From Hyphomicrobiales bacterium (lineage in GTDB: Bacteria > Pseudomonadota > Alphaproteobacteria > Rhizobiales > Rhizobiaceae): 64,000 nt of DNA. The notes below the pieces were generated by a model that was not told the origin of the DNA, ran no database searches, and was given only the letters and a program-made list of their open reading frames with translations. Position 1 is the stretch's first letter. Each line of letters begins with the position of its first letter. This document shows positions 56,985-64,000 of this stretch, piece by piece. The stretch covers positions 1 to 64,000 of the forward strand of contig UCMT01000055.1 in NCBI GenBank assembly GCA_900473795.1, read 5' to 3'. Position numbers and translations under genes: made by a program.

Positions 56985-57617
56985 ATGAGAAATCCCGTTG
57001 ATACCGCCATGGCTCTGGTGCCGATGGTCGTTGAACAGACCAATCGCGGCGAACGTTCCTACGACATTTTCTCGCGCCTTCTGAAAGAGCGCATCATTTT
57101 CCTGACGGGACCCGTGGAAGACCAGATGGCAACGCTGATCTGCGCCCAGCTGCTGTTCCTCGAAGCCGAGAACCCGAAGAAGGAAATCGCGCTTTACATC
57201 AATTCACCGGGCGGCGTCGTCACCGCCGGCATGGCGATCTACGATACGATGCAGTTCATCAAGCCTGCGGTTTCGACGCTGTGCATCGGCCAGGCCGCCT
57301 CGATGGGCTCGCTGCTTCTGGCTGCCGGTCACAAGGACATGCGCTTTGCGACGCCGAACGCCCGCATCATGGTTCACCAGCCTTCCGGCGGCTTCCAGGG
57401 CCAGGCATCGGACATCGAGCGGCATGCGCGCGACATCCTGAAAATGAAGCGCCGCCTGAACGAAGTCTACGTCAAGCACACCGGCCGGACCTATGAAGAG
57501 GTTGAACAGACGCTTGACCGCGACCACTTTATGACAGCGGATGAGGCACTTAGCTGGGGTGTCGTCGACAAGGTCATCACCTCGCGTGAGGCCATGGAAA
57601 CGGCCGAGCAGGCTTGA
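56985..57617 (+). CDS. clpP: ATP-dependent Clp protease proteolytic subunit
   Basis: The 210-residue serine peptidase that forms the double-heptamer chamber used by ClpX or ClpA. The triad is complete: Ser106 (GQAASMGS), His131 (MVHQPSGG) and Asp180 (LDRDHF), with the same spacing as E. coli. The first residues ([18 protein letters not shown]) include a short propeptide. Followed by clpX after 301 bp. Confidence 0.98.
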   Translation: MRNPVDTAMALVPMVVEQTNRGERSYDIFSRLLKERIIFLTGPVEDQMATLICAQLLFLEAENPKKEIALYINSPGGVVTAGMAIYDTMQFIKPAVSTLCIGQAASMGSLLLAAGHKDMRFATPNARIMVHQPSGGFQGQASDIERHARDILKMKRRLNEVYVKHTGRTYEEVEQTLDRDHFMTADEALSWGVVDKVITSREAMETAEQA

Positions 57618-57918
57618 TTTCAAGCTTTTGTGTGCGGATAGATGCATTTGTGACACATTTGTATCCCTGATAGGGCTTTATCCGCGGGCCAAAGCCGTTA
57701 ATATTGACCGTTAATGCTATGTTGAAGTTTGAGGTCCTAGCATTCGGTATTCGGTGGGAGATTCGTTGCTGCCGGACATCAAACGTGGTTGTTTGAAGCC
57801 GGTTCGTACTCCCAAAAGCGCCGTCTCTTTGCGCAGGAACGCGGAAGGAATCGCGGAGCGGGTTGAGTAGTCCGTTTCACCTTTCAGGAGGTGTCCGGCG
57901 TGCTGGAAGGAAAGTGAT
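57618..57918. other. clpP-clpX intergenic region
   Basis: About 300 bp without a gene. A weak stem GGCTTT (57674-57679)/AAAGCC (57691-57696) could end clpP. A TTGACC at 57704-57709 may be a -35 element but no good -10 at proper spacing was seen. A GGAAGGAAAG site precedes clpX. Confidence 0.4.
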
Positions 57919-59196
57919 ATGAGCAAGGTCAGCGGTAGCAACGGCGGTGACTCGAAGAATACCCTTTATTGTTCCTTCTGCGGCAAGAGCCAGCATGAAG
58001 TCCGCAAGCTGATTGCCGGACCGACTGTGTTCATCTGCGATGAATGCGTCGAGCTCTGCATGGACATCATCCGCGAAGAGAACAAGACCTCGATGGTCAA
58101 ATCCCGTGACGGCGTTCCGACGCCGCAGGAGATCATCAAGGTTCTCGACGAATACGTGATCGGCCAGCAGCAGGCCAAGCGTATCCTGTCGGTTGCCGTC
58201 CACAACCACTACAAGCGCCTGGCACATGCCGCCAAGGGCACCGATGTCGAGCTGGCGAAGTCCAACATCATGCTCGTCGGCCCGACCGGTTGCGGCAAGA
58301 CCTATCTGGCCCAGACGTTGGCGCGCATCATCGACGTGCCGTTCACGATGGCGGATGCGACGACACTGACGGAAGCCGGCTATGTCGGTGAAGACGTCGA
58401 AAACATCATCCTGAAGCTCCTGCAGGCTGCCGACTACAACGTCGAGCGTGCCCAGCGCGGCATCGTCTATATCGACGAAGTCGACAAGATCTCGCGCAAG
58501 TCCGACAACCCGTCGATCACCCGTGACGTTTCCGGCGAGGGCGTACAGCAGGCGCTTCTGAAGATCATGGAAGGCACGGTCGCTTCGGTGCCGCCGCAGG
58601 GCGGCCGCAAGCATCCGCAGCAGGAATTCCTGCAGGTGGACACGACCAACATCCTGTTCATCTGCGGTGGCGCTTTTGCCGGCCTCGACAAGATCATCTC
58701 GGCCCGTGGCGAAAAGACCTCGATCGGCTTCGGTGCGGCGGTGCGCGCTCCGGAAGATCGCCGCGTCGGCGAAGTCCTGCGCGAACTGGAGCCGGAAGAT
58801 CTGGTGAAGTTCGGTCTGATCCCGGAATTCATCGGCCGTCTGCCGGTGCTGGCGACACTCGAAGACCTCGACGAGCCGGCCCTGATCCAGATCCTGTCCG
58901 AGCCGAAGAATGCGCTGATCAAGCAGTACCAGCGCCTGTTCGAAATGGAAGACGTCGAACTGACCTTCCACGAGGATGCGCTACGCGAAATCGCCCGCAA
59001 GGCGATCGTCCGCAAGACCGGCGCCCGCGGCCTGCGCTCGATCATGGAAAAGATCCTGCTCGACACCATGTTCGAGCTGCCGACGCTGGAAGGCGTGCGC
59101 GAAGTGGTCATCTCCGACGAGGTGGTCAAGGGCTCCGCCCGTCCGCTCTACATCTATTCGGAACGCTCCGAAGAGAAGGCCAACGTTTCGGCCTGA
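57919..59196 (+). CDS. clpX: ATP-dependent protease ATPase subunit ClpX
   Basis: A 425-residue AAA+ unfoldase, partner of ClpP. The N-terminal zinc domain has [11 protein letters not shown] and [10 protein letters not shown]. Walker A is [13 protein letters not shown], Walker B is [11 protein letters not shown], and the RKH/pore segments follow ([13 protein letters not shown] with the IGF loop). It recognises ssrA-tagged and cell-cycle substrates such as CtrA in alphaproteobacteria. Confidence 0.98.
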   Translation: MSKVSGSNGGDSKNTLYCSFCGKSQHEVRKLIAGPTVFICDECVELCMDIIREENKTSMVKSRDGVPTPQEIIKVLDEYVIGQQQAKRILSVAVHNHYKRLAHAAKGTDVELAKSNIMLVGPTGCGKTYLAQTLARIIDVPFTMADATTLTEAGYVGEDVENIILKLLQAADYNVERAQRGIVYIDEVDKISRKSDNPSITRDVSGEGVQQALLKIMEGTVASVPPQGGRKHPQQEFLQVDTTNILFICGGAFAGLDKIISARGEKTSIGFGAAVRAPEDRRVGEVLRELEPEDLVKFGLIPEFIGRLPVLATLEDLDEPALIQILSEPKNALIKQYQRLFEMEDVELTFHEDALREIARKAIVRKTGARGLRSIMEKILLDTMFELPTLEGVREVVISDEVVKGSARPLYIYSERSEEKANVSA

Positions 59197-59219
59197 TCCG
59201 CACCCGACTTAAGTTGAAG

Positions 59220-59246
59220 AGGCCCGCCATGTGCGGGCCTTTTTTA
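59220..59246 (+). terminator. clpX terminator
   Basis: AGGCCCGC (59220-59227), loop CATGT, GCGGGCCT (59233-59240) followed by six T. It lies 24 bp after the clpX stop. Confidence 0.9.
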
Positions 59247-59600
59247 TGCGGCATGGTGCGCGGGGGAGCAGAAGCCCCCCGCCGGGGGCGCAAAGCCGAA
59301 GCGGTCTTGCGAGCCTTGCATGGATTGCAGGGCTTGGATGCACAGAAATCGTGGCGCGGATATCGCCAACAGACCAGCAATGAGTAGAATCGACGATTGC
59401 TAAACGTGGCCAACAACGCAATTATGCTATGATTCCGTATCGGCTTATCCTGATGCGAGTCGTGTGCGATCAGGATCGCGGCAAGGTCCGCGACAGGAAG
59501 ATGCCATTTAATATCCGGCTGCGGCGCCCCCCAGGCCGATCGTCGGCAAAGGGTTGAAAACAGGCGTCACATACTCCACCTGACAGTGGAAAGAATGAGG
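59247..59600. other. clpX-lon intergenic region
   Basis: About 350 bp without a gene between the clpX terminator and the lon leader hairpin. It contains a probable lon promoter (59552-59580) and otherwise shows no repeat, tRNA or recognisable regulatory motif. Confidence 0.4.
59552..59580 (+). promoter_or_regulatory. Candidate heat-shock promoter of lon
   Basis: GTTGAA (59552-59557), 17-bp spacer, CCACCT (59575-59580): a plausible RpoH-type promoter with two mismatches to CTTGAA/CCATNT. It would give a leader of about 75 nt containing the hairpin at 59601-59628. Confidence 0.35.
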
Positions 59601-59628
59601 ACCCGAAGCGCCCTTGAACGCTTCGGGT
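59601..59628 (+). promoter_or_regulatory. Stem-loop in lon 5' leader
   Basis: Perfect 10-bp stem ACCCGAAGCG (59601-59610) with CGCTTCGGGT (59619-59628), 8-nt loop CCCTTGAA. It lies 34 bp before the lon ATG and does not cover the AAAGGA ribosome site (about 59650). It could stabilise the mRNA or bind a regulator. Confidence 0.5.
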
Positions 59629-59662
59629 AACGGGCCCGGAAACGGGACGGAAAGGAAATGAC

Positions 59663-62083
59663 ATGACGAACAAAACGTCTCCGGCAATTGAGAGCGCGAC
59701 CTATCCGGTGCTGCCGCTGCGCGACATCGTGGTGTTCCCGCATATGATCGTGCCTCTGTTTGTCGGCCGTGAAAAATCGATCCGCGCGCTGGAAGAGGTC
59801 ATGGGCACCGACAAGCAGATCATGCTTGCGACCCAGATCAATGCGAGCGACGACGATCCGGAAGCTTCCGCGATCTACCAGATCGGCACGATCGCCAACG
59901 TGCTTCAGCTCCTCAAGCTGCCCGACGGCACCGTCAAGGTTCTGGTCGAAGGCCGTGCTCGCGCCGAGATCGATGGCTATACCCGTCGCGAAGAATTCTA
60001 CGAAGCAATGGCGCATGTGCTGCCGGAGCCTGTCGAAGATCCGGTCGAGATCGAGGCGCTCAGCCGCTCCGTGGTCTCCGAATTCGAGAGCTATGTAAAG
60101 CTCAACAAGAAGATTTCTCCGGAAGTCGTCGGTGCAGCCAGCCAGATCGAAGACTATTCGAAGCTCGCCGATACGGTCGCCTCGCATCTTTCCATCAAGA
60201 TCGTCGAAAAGCAGGAAATGCTTGAGACGACGAGCGTCAAGCTGCGCCTTGAAAAGGCTCTTGGCTTCATGGAAGGCGAAATCTCTGTTCTCCAGGTCGA
60301 GAAGCGCATCCGCTCGCGCGTCAAGCGCCAGATGGAGAAGACGCAACGCGAATATTACCTGAACGAACAGATGAAGGCGATCCAGAAGGAACTCGGCGAC
60401 GGCGAGGAAGGCCGCGACGAGATGGCCGAGCTGGAAGACCGCATCAGCAAGACCAAGCTGTCCAAGGAAGCCCGTGAAAAGGCGGACGCGGAAGTCAAGA
60501 AGCTGCGCCAGATGAGCCCGATGTCGGCGGAAGCCACCGTCGTGCGCAACTATCTGGATTGGCTGCTCGGCATTCCGTGGGGCAAGAAGTCGAAGGTCAA
60601 GACCGACCTCAATCACGCCGAAAAAGTGCTCGAACACGATCATTTCGGTCTCGACAAGGTCAAGGAACGGATCATCGAGTATCTTGCCGTGCAGGCACGG
60701 TCGCAGAAGATCAAGGGCCCGATCCTGTGCCTCGTCGGCCCTCCGGGCGTCGGCAAGACCTCGCTTGCCAAGTCGATCGCCAAGGCGACCGGCCGCGAAT
60801 ATATCCGCATGGCGCTCGGCGGCGTTCGGGACGAAGCCGAAATCCGCGGTCACCGCCGTACCTATATCGGTTCGATGCCCGGCAAGGTCATCCAGTCGAT
60901 GAAGAAGGCGAAGAAGTCCAATCCGCTCTTCCTGCTCGACGAGATCGACAAGATGGGCCAGGACTTCCGCGGCGACCCGTCCTCGGCTCTGCTCGAGGTG
61001 CTGGATCCGGAACAGAACTCGACCTTCATGGACCACTATCTCGAAGTGGAATATGACCTGTCGAACGTGATGTTCATCACCACGGCCAACACGCTGAACA
61101 TTCCGCCGCCGCTGATGGACCGCATGGAAGTGATCCGCATCGCCGGTTACACGGAAGAGGAAAAGCTGGAAATTGCCAAGCGGCACCTTTTGCCGAAGGC
61201 GATTGCCGACCACGCATTGCAGGCCAAGGAGTTTTCGGTCACGGACGGTGCGCTCCGGGGTGTCATCCAGACCTACACCCGTGAGGCCGGCGTACGCAGC
61301 CTCGAGCGGGAGCTGATGAAGCTCGCCCGCAAGGCCGTGACGGAAATCCTCAAGGGCAAGACCGACAAGGTCGAGGTGACGGCGGAGAATATCCAGGACT
61401 ATCTGGGCGTTCCGCGCTATCGCCACGGCGAAGCCGAGCGTACCGACCAGGTCGGTGTCGTCACCGGTCTCGCCTGGACCGAGGTCGGCGGCGAACTGCT
61501 GACGATCGAAGGCGTGATGATGCCTGGCAAGGGCCGCATGACGGTGACCGGTAACCTCAGGGACGTGATGAAGGAATCGATCTCGGCGGCGGCCTCCTAT
61601 GTCCGCTCGCGCGCCATCGATTTCGGCATCGAACCGCCCTTGTTCGACCGAAGCGATATCCACGTGCACGTGCCGGAAGGCGCGACGCCGAAGGACGGTC
61701 CGTCCGCAGGCGTGGCGATGGCAACGGCGATCGTCTCGATCATGACCGGCATCCCGGTCAACAGGGACGTCGCGATGACCGGCGAAATCACGCTGCGCGG
61801 CCGCGTCCTGCCAATCGGCGGCTTGAAGGAAAAGCTGCTTGCTGCTCTTCGCGGCGGCATCAAGAAGGTGCTGATTCCGGAAGAAAACGCCAAGGATCTG
61901 GCGGACATTCCGGACAACGTGAAGAACAACATGGAGATCATTCCGGTCTCGCATATCGGCGAGGTCCTGAGCCACGCGCTGGTGCGGGTGCCGGTGGCGA
62001 TCGAGTGGGATCCGTCCAAGCAGGCGGTTCCGATCGCGGCTGCTGATCCGGCCGACGACACGTCTGTGTCGATTGCACACTAG
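59663..62083 (+). CDS. lon: ATP-dependent protease Lon
   Basis: An 806-residue AAA+ serine protease that degrades misfolded and regulatory proteins such as DnaA and CcrM in alphaproteobacteria. The substrate-binding LON domain ([20 protein letters not shown]) is N-terminal, Walker A is [13 protein letters not shown], Walker [12 protein letters not shown], and the protease domain has the catalytic Ser in [13 protein letters not shown] and Lys in [18 protein letters not shown]. Length and motifs are normal. It is followed by hupB. Confidence 0.98.
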   Translation: MTNKTSPAIESATYPVLPLRDIVVFPHMIVPLFVGREKSIRALEEVMGTDKQIMLATQINASDDDPEASAIYQIGTIANVLQLLKLPDGTVKVLVEGRARAEIDGYTRREEFYEAMAHVLPEPVEDPVEIEALSRSVVSEFESYVKLNKKISPEVVGAASQIEDYSKLADTVASHLSIKIVEKQEMLETTSVKLRLEKALGFMEGEISVLQVEKRIRSRVKRQMEKTQREYYLNEQMKAIQKELGDGEEGRDEMAELEDRISKTKLSKEAREKADAEVKKLRQMSPMSAEATVVRNYLDWLLGIPWGKKSKVKTDLNHAEKVLEHDHFGLDKVKERIIEYLAVQARSQKIKGPILCLVGPPGVGKTSLAKSIAKATGREYIRMALGGVRDEAEIRGHRRTYIGSMPGKVIQSMKKAKKSNPLFLLDEIDKMGQDFRGDPSSALLEVLDPEQNSTFMDHYLEVEYDLSNVMFITTANTLNIPPPLMDRMEVIRIAGYTEEEKLEIAKRHLLPKAIADHALQAKEFSVTDGALRGVIQTYTREAGVRSLERELMKLARKAVTEILKGKTDKVEVTAENIQDYLGVPRYRHGEAERTDQVGVVTGLAWTEVGGELLTIEGVMMPGKGRMTVTGNLRDVMKESISAAASYVRSRAIDFGIEPPLFDRSDIHVHVPEGATPKDGPSAGVAMATAIVSIMTGIPVNRDVAMTGEITLRGRVLPIGGLKEKLLAALRGGIKKVLIPEENAKDLADIPDNVKNNMEIIPVSHIGEVLSHALVRVPVAIEWDPSKQAVPIAAADPADDTSVSIAH

Positions 62084-62150
62084 GCACTTGACGTGAAGGT
62101 CAAATGATGCCCGCAACCAGACGGGGATCGATTTGGCACATAAACAGTGG

Positions 62151-62180
62151 AAGACCGGCATTTTTGCCGGTCTTTTTTAT
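62151..62180 (+). terminator. lon terminator
   Basis: AAGACCGGCA (62151-62160), loop TTTT, TGCCGGTCTT (62165-62174), then T run. Perfect 10-bp stem, 67 bp after the lon stop. Confidence 0.92.
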
Positions 62181-62313
62181 GTAAAACCTCCCGCAAAGCC
62201 TTGCATTCCTAGGGATTCGGAGCGATTGGGTTTGCGAAGGCGGGGGTCTTGCGTATGCTACCCCCGGCTTAAAAATTGAGTCGTTTCGAACCAGTATTGA
62301 AAGGGGTGGAAAC

Positions 62314-62586
62314 ATGAACAAGAATGAGCTCGTGTCAGCAGTTGCCGAGAAGGCCGGACTTTCGAAGACGGACGCATCTTCTGCAGTTGATGCAATCTTC
62401 GACGCTATCCAGGTTGAACTGAAGAACGGCGGCGACGTTCGTCTCGTCGGCTTCGGCAATTTCTCTGTCAGCCGCCGCGAAGCATCCAAGGGCCGCAACC
62501 CGTCCACCGGCGCAGAAGTCGACATCCCGGCACGCAACGTGCCGAAGTTCTCGGCCGGCAAGGGTCTGAAGGACGCCGTAAACTAA
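62314..62586 (+). CDS. hupB: DNA-binding protein HU
   Basis: A 90-residue nucleoid protein. NKNELVSAVAEKAGLSKTDA opens the helical dimer part; VRLVGFGNFSVSRREASKG and RNPSTGAEVDIPARNVPKF form the DNA-wrapping arms. It bends DNA non-specifically. The lon-hupB order is conserved in alphaproteobacteria. A strong AAGGGGTGG-like ribosome site precedes it. Confidence 0.97.
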   Translation: MNKNELVSAVAEKAGLSKTDASSAVDAIFDAIQVELKNGGDVRLVGFGNFSVSRREASKGRNPSTGAEVDIPARNVPKFSAGKGLKDAVN

Positions 62587-62647
62587 GTTTCATGTTTCAT
62601 CTGCAGCACCGCGGCGGCAACGCCGGCGGTTCGATGGCAGTTGATTT

Positions 62648-62677
62648 GAGGCCCGGGTTACCCCGGGCCTCTTTTTG
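62648..62677 (+). terminator. hupB terminator
   Basis: GAGGCCCGGG (62648-62657), loop TTAC, CCCGGGCCTC (62662-62671) followed by TTTTTG. Perfect 10-bp stem. Confidence 0.93.
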
Positions 62678-62734
62678 TTTGCGGCACCTGCTTTTCGTCC
62701 TGTTCGCCTTCGCCTGCCGCCCGATGTGAACCGC

Positions 62735-62752
62735 CTGTCATGCGGGTGTTAC
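62735..62752 (+). promoter_or_regulatory. Candidate Pho box
   Basis: CTGTCAT (62735-62741), 4-bp spacer GCGG, GTGTTAC (62746-62752): the first half matches the PhoB half-site exactly and the second shares 4 of 7 bases, with correct spacing. It is 50 bp before the secreted protein gene. Phosphate control is inferred. Confidence 0.45.
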
Positions 62753-62801
62753 ACGGCGCGATCACAACCCCTTCGTATTTAATTTATCCGGAGGGATCCC
62801 C

Positions 62802-64000
62802 ATGAAGGCATTTTCACTCACCGCCGCACTTGCCGCCGTGCTTGCCGCCTCGACTGCGTCCAGCGCCAGCGCAGAGCCGGTTTTCAATCGAATCGCCTCA
62901 TTTGCCGTCGCCGACAATCTCCCGGCCGACGCCGACAAAAAATCCCTGACCTCCGCTGAAATCATCGCTGCCAGCGAAGACGGCAACCTGCTCGTCTATT
63001 CCGACAGCCCGCTGAAGGCGATCGGCTTCATCGACATCACCGATCCCAGGGCGCCGAAGGCCGGTGGCATCCTCTCCTTCGAAGGGGAACCGACGTCCGT
63101 CGCGGTCGCTGGCGCAAAGGCGCTGGTCGCGGTCGACACGCGCGAAAGCTTCGTCAAGCCGTCCGGCTTCCTCGCCACCGTCGATCTGGCGACGAAGACG
63201 ATGGACGCGACGTGCGATCTCGGTGGCCAGCCGGATTCGGTCGCGATCAACAAGGACAAGACGCTGGCTGCCATCGCCATCGAGAACGAGCGCGACGAGG
63301 AGGTCAATGACGGCCAAATCCCGCAGTTGCCGGCCGGCGACCTTGTGATCGTCTCGCTGAAGGATGGTGCTGCCGACTGCGCCTCGATCAAGCACGTGAC
63401 CCTGACCGGTCTTGCGGACGTCGCAGGGGACGATCCGGAGCCGGAATTCGTCGCCTTCAACAGCCAGAACGAAATCGCGCTGACGCTGCAGGAAAACAAC
63501 CATATCATCATCATCGACGGCACCACCGGCATGGTGAAGACGCATTTCTCTGCCGGCACCACGAACCTCTCTGGCGTCGATGACAAGCGCGATGGCGCAC
63601 TCGCCTTCACCGGCGAATTGAAGGACGTCAAGCGCGAGCCGGATGCGGTGAAGTGGCTCGACGACAACCGTCTGGTCGTTGCCAATGAAGGCGACTATGA
63701 AGGCGGCTCGCGCGGTTTCACCATCTTCGACAAGACCGGCACGGTCCTGTTCGAATCGGGCAGCAGCTTCGAGCATGCCGTGGCCGCGATCGGCCACTAT
63801 CCGGACAAGCGCTCTTCCGCCAAGGGCATCGAGCCCGAAGGGCTGGAAGCTGCGACCTTCGGCGATGACAAGCTGTTCTTCGTTCTTGCCGAGCGCGCAT
63901 CCGTGGTCGGTGTCTACACGGACACCGGTGGCGATCCGCAGCTCGAGCAGATCCTGCCCTCGGGCGTTTCACCGGAAGGCGGCGTTGCCATTCCTGGCCG
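62802..64000 (+). CDS. Secreted propeller protein, phytase-like (cut by window end)
   Basis: The first 399 codons of an exported protein; the frame is open to the window end. A signal peptide covers about residues 1-26 (MKAFSLTAALAAVLAASTAS). The mature part has repeated beta-propeller blades with VYSDSPLKAIGFIDITDPRAP, LATVDLATKTM and FVAFNSQNEIALTLQENN, followed by a section IEPEGLEAATFGDDKLFFVL typical of esterase-like/phytase-like or choice-of-anchor-I proteins. A GGAGGG site precedes the ATG at 62802. A Pho-box-like site upstream suits a role in phosphate scavenging; this is inference. Confidence 0.8.
   Translation, partial: MKAFSLTAALAAVLAASTASSASAEPVFNRIASFAVADNLPADADKKSLTSAEIIAASEDGNLLVYSDSPLKAIGFIDITDPRAPKAGGILSFEGEPTSVAVAGAKALVAVDTRESFVKPSGFLATVDLATKTMDATCDLGGQPDSVAINKDKTLAAIAIENERDEEVNDGQIPQLPAGDLVIVSLKDGAADCASIKHVTLTGLADVAGDDPEPEFVAFNSQNEIALTLQENNHIIIIDGTTGMVKTHFSAGTTNLSGVDDKRDGALAFTGELKDVKREPDAVKWLDDNRLVVANEGDYEGGSRGFTIFDKTGTVLFESGSSFEHAVAAIGHYPDKRSSAKGIEPEGLEAATFGDDKLFFVLAERASVVGVYTDTGGDPQLEQILPSGVSPEGGVAIPG

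Overview
The window is a 64 kb chromosomal segment of a GC-rich alphaproteobacterium of the family Rhizobiaceae (Rhizobium/Agrobacterium/Ensifer/Shinella group; the genus cannot be settled by eye). The evidence is the LdtR/LdtP pair, the glyA-nrdR-ribDE and ribH-nusB blocks, the DUF177-plsX-fabH-ihfA block, the rplM-rpsI / argC / speB neighbourhood, the clpP-clpX-lon-hupB block, and dispersed CTCTCCC...GGGAGAG palindromes typical of rhizobial intergenic DNA. Most of it is ordinary core chromosome. There is no rRNA, CRISPR array or transposase, and one tRNA (tRNA-Pro, anticodon GGG).

Layout. 0.3-4.0 kb: a FadR-type regulator followed by a complete polar amino-acid ABC transporter. 4.2-5.4 kb: small accessory ORFs, including a DUF1488 gene and a possible 33-residue membrane peptide. 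5.6-8.8 kb: a DUF6163 membrane protein, the MarR regulator ldtR and the Tat-exported L,D-transpeptidase ldtP. 8.9-17.2 kb: glyA, nrdR, ribD, ribE, then an interruption of about 3.7 kb (periplasmic protein, class III cyclase with TPRs, GNAT, cupin), then ribH and nusB. 17.2-28.3 kb: an MFS transporter, K+-insensitive proton pyrophosphatase, BamE lipoprotein, cytochrome bc1 chaperone, DUF177, plsX, fabH, ihfA, a MerR regulator, three small conserved genes, tRNA-Pro and a degenerate membrane-anchored nuclease-fold protein.

28.4-38.0 kb holds an envelope polysaccharide locus: two GT4 glycosyltransferases, a Wzy-like polymerase, a WcaJ-like initiating transferase, a Wza-like lipoprotein, a divergent Wzc-like chain-length protein and a CelD-like acyltransferase. 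Its content and neighbourhood match, from memory, the unipolar-polysaccharide loci of Agrobacterium (upp) and Sinorhizobium (uxs1). The Wzc-like protein has lost the recognisable kinase ATP-site residues, no Wzx flippase is present, and no AraC-type regulator lies next to the locus.

38-51.7 kb: phosphoesterase, DUF2842, ctaA, a frameshifted TauE/SafE permease, argC, speB, phhA with a divergent Lrp-type regulator, rpsI/rplM, a thioesterase, an enoyl-CoA hydratase, a higBA toxin-antitoxin module, an EamA exporter, a CoA-binding protein, O-acetylhomoserine sulfhydrylase and a cupin. At 51.7-52.85 kb a perfect 78-bp direct repeat, which includes the 3' end of a cytochrome P450 gene, brackets a 982-bp low-GC insert carrying one deoxynucleotidase-like gene; this is the clearest sign of unusual DNA here. 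54-64 kb: an endonuclease/exonuclease/phosphatase-fold protein and a phospholipase-D-type synthase, then clpP, clpX, lon and hupB with candidate heat-shock promoters, and a secreted propeller protein cut by the window end and preceded by a Pho-box-like site.
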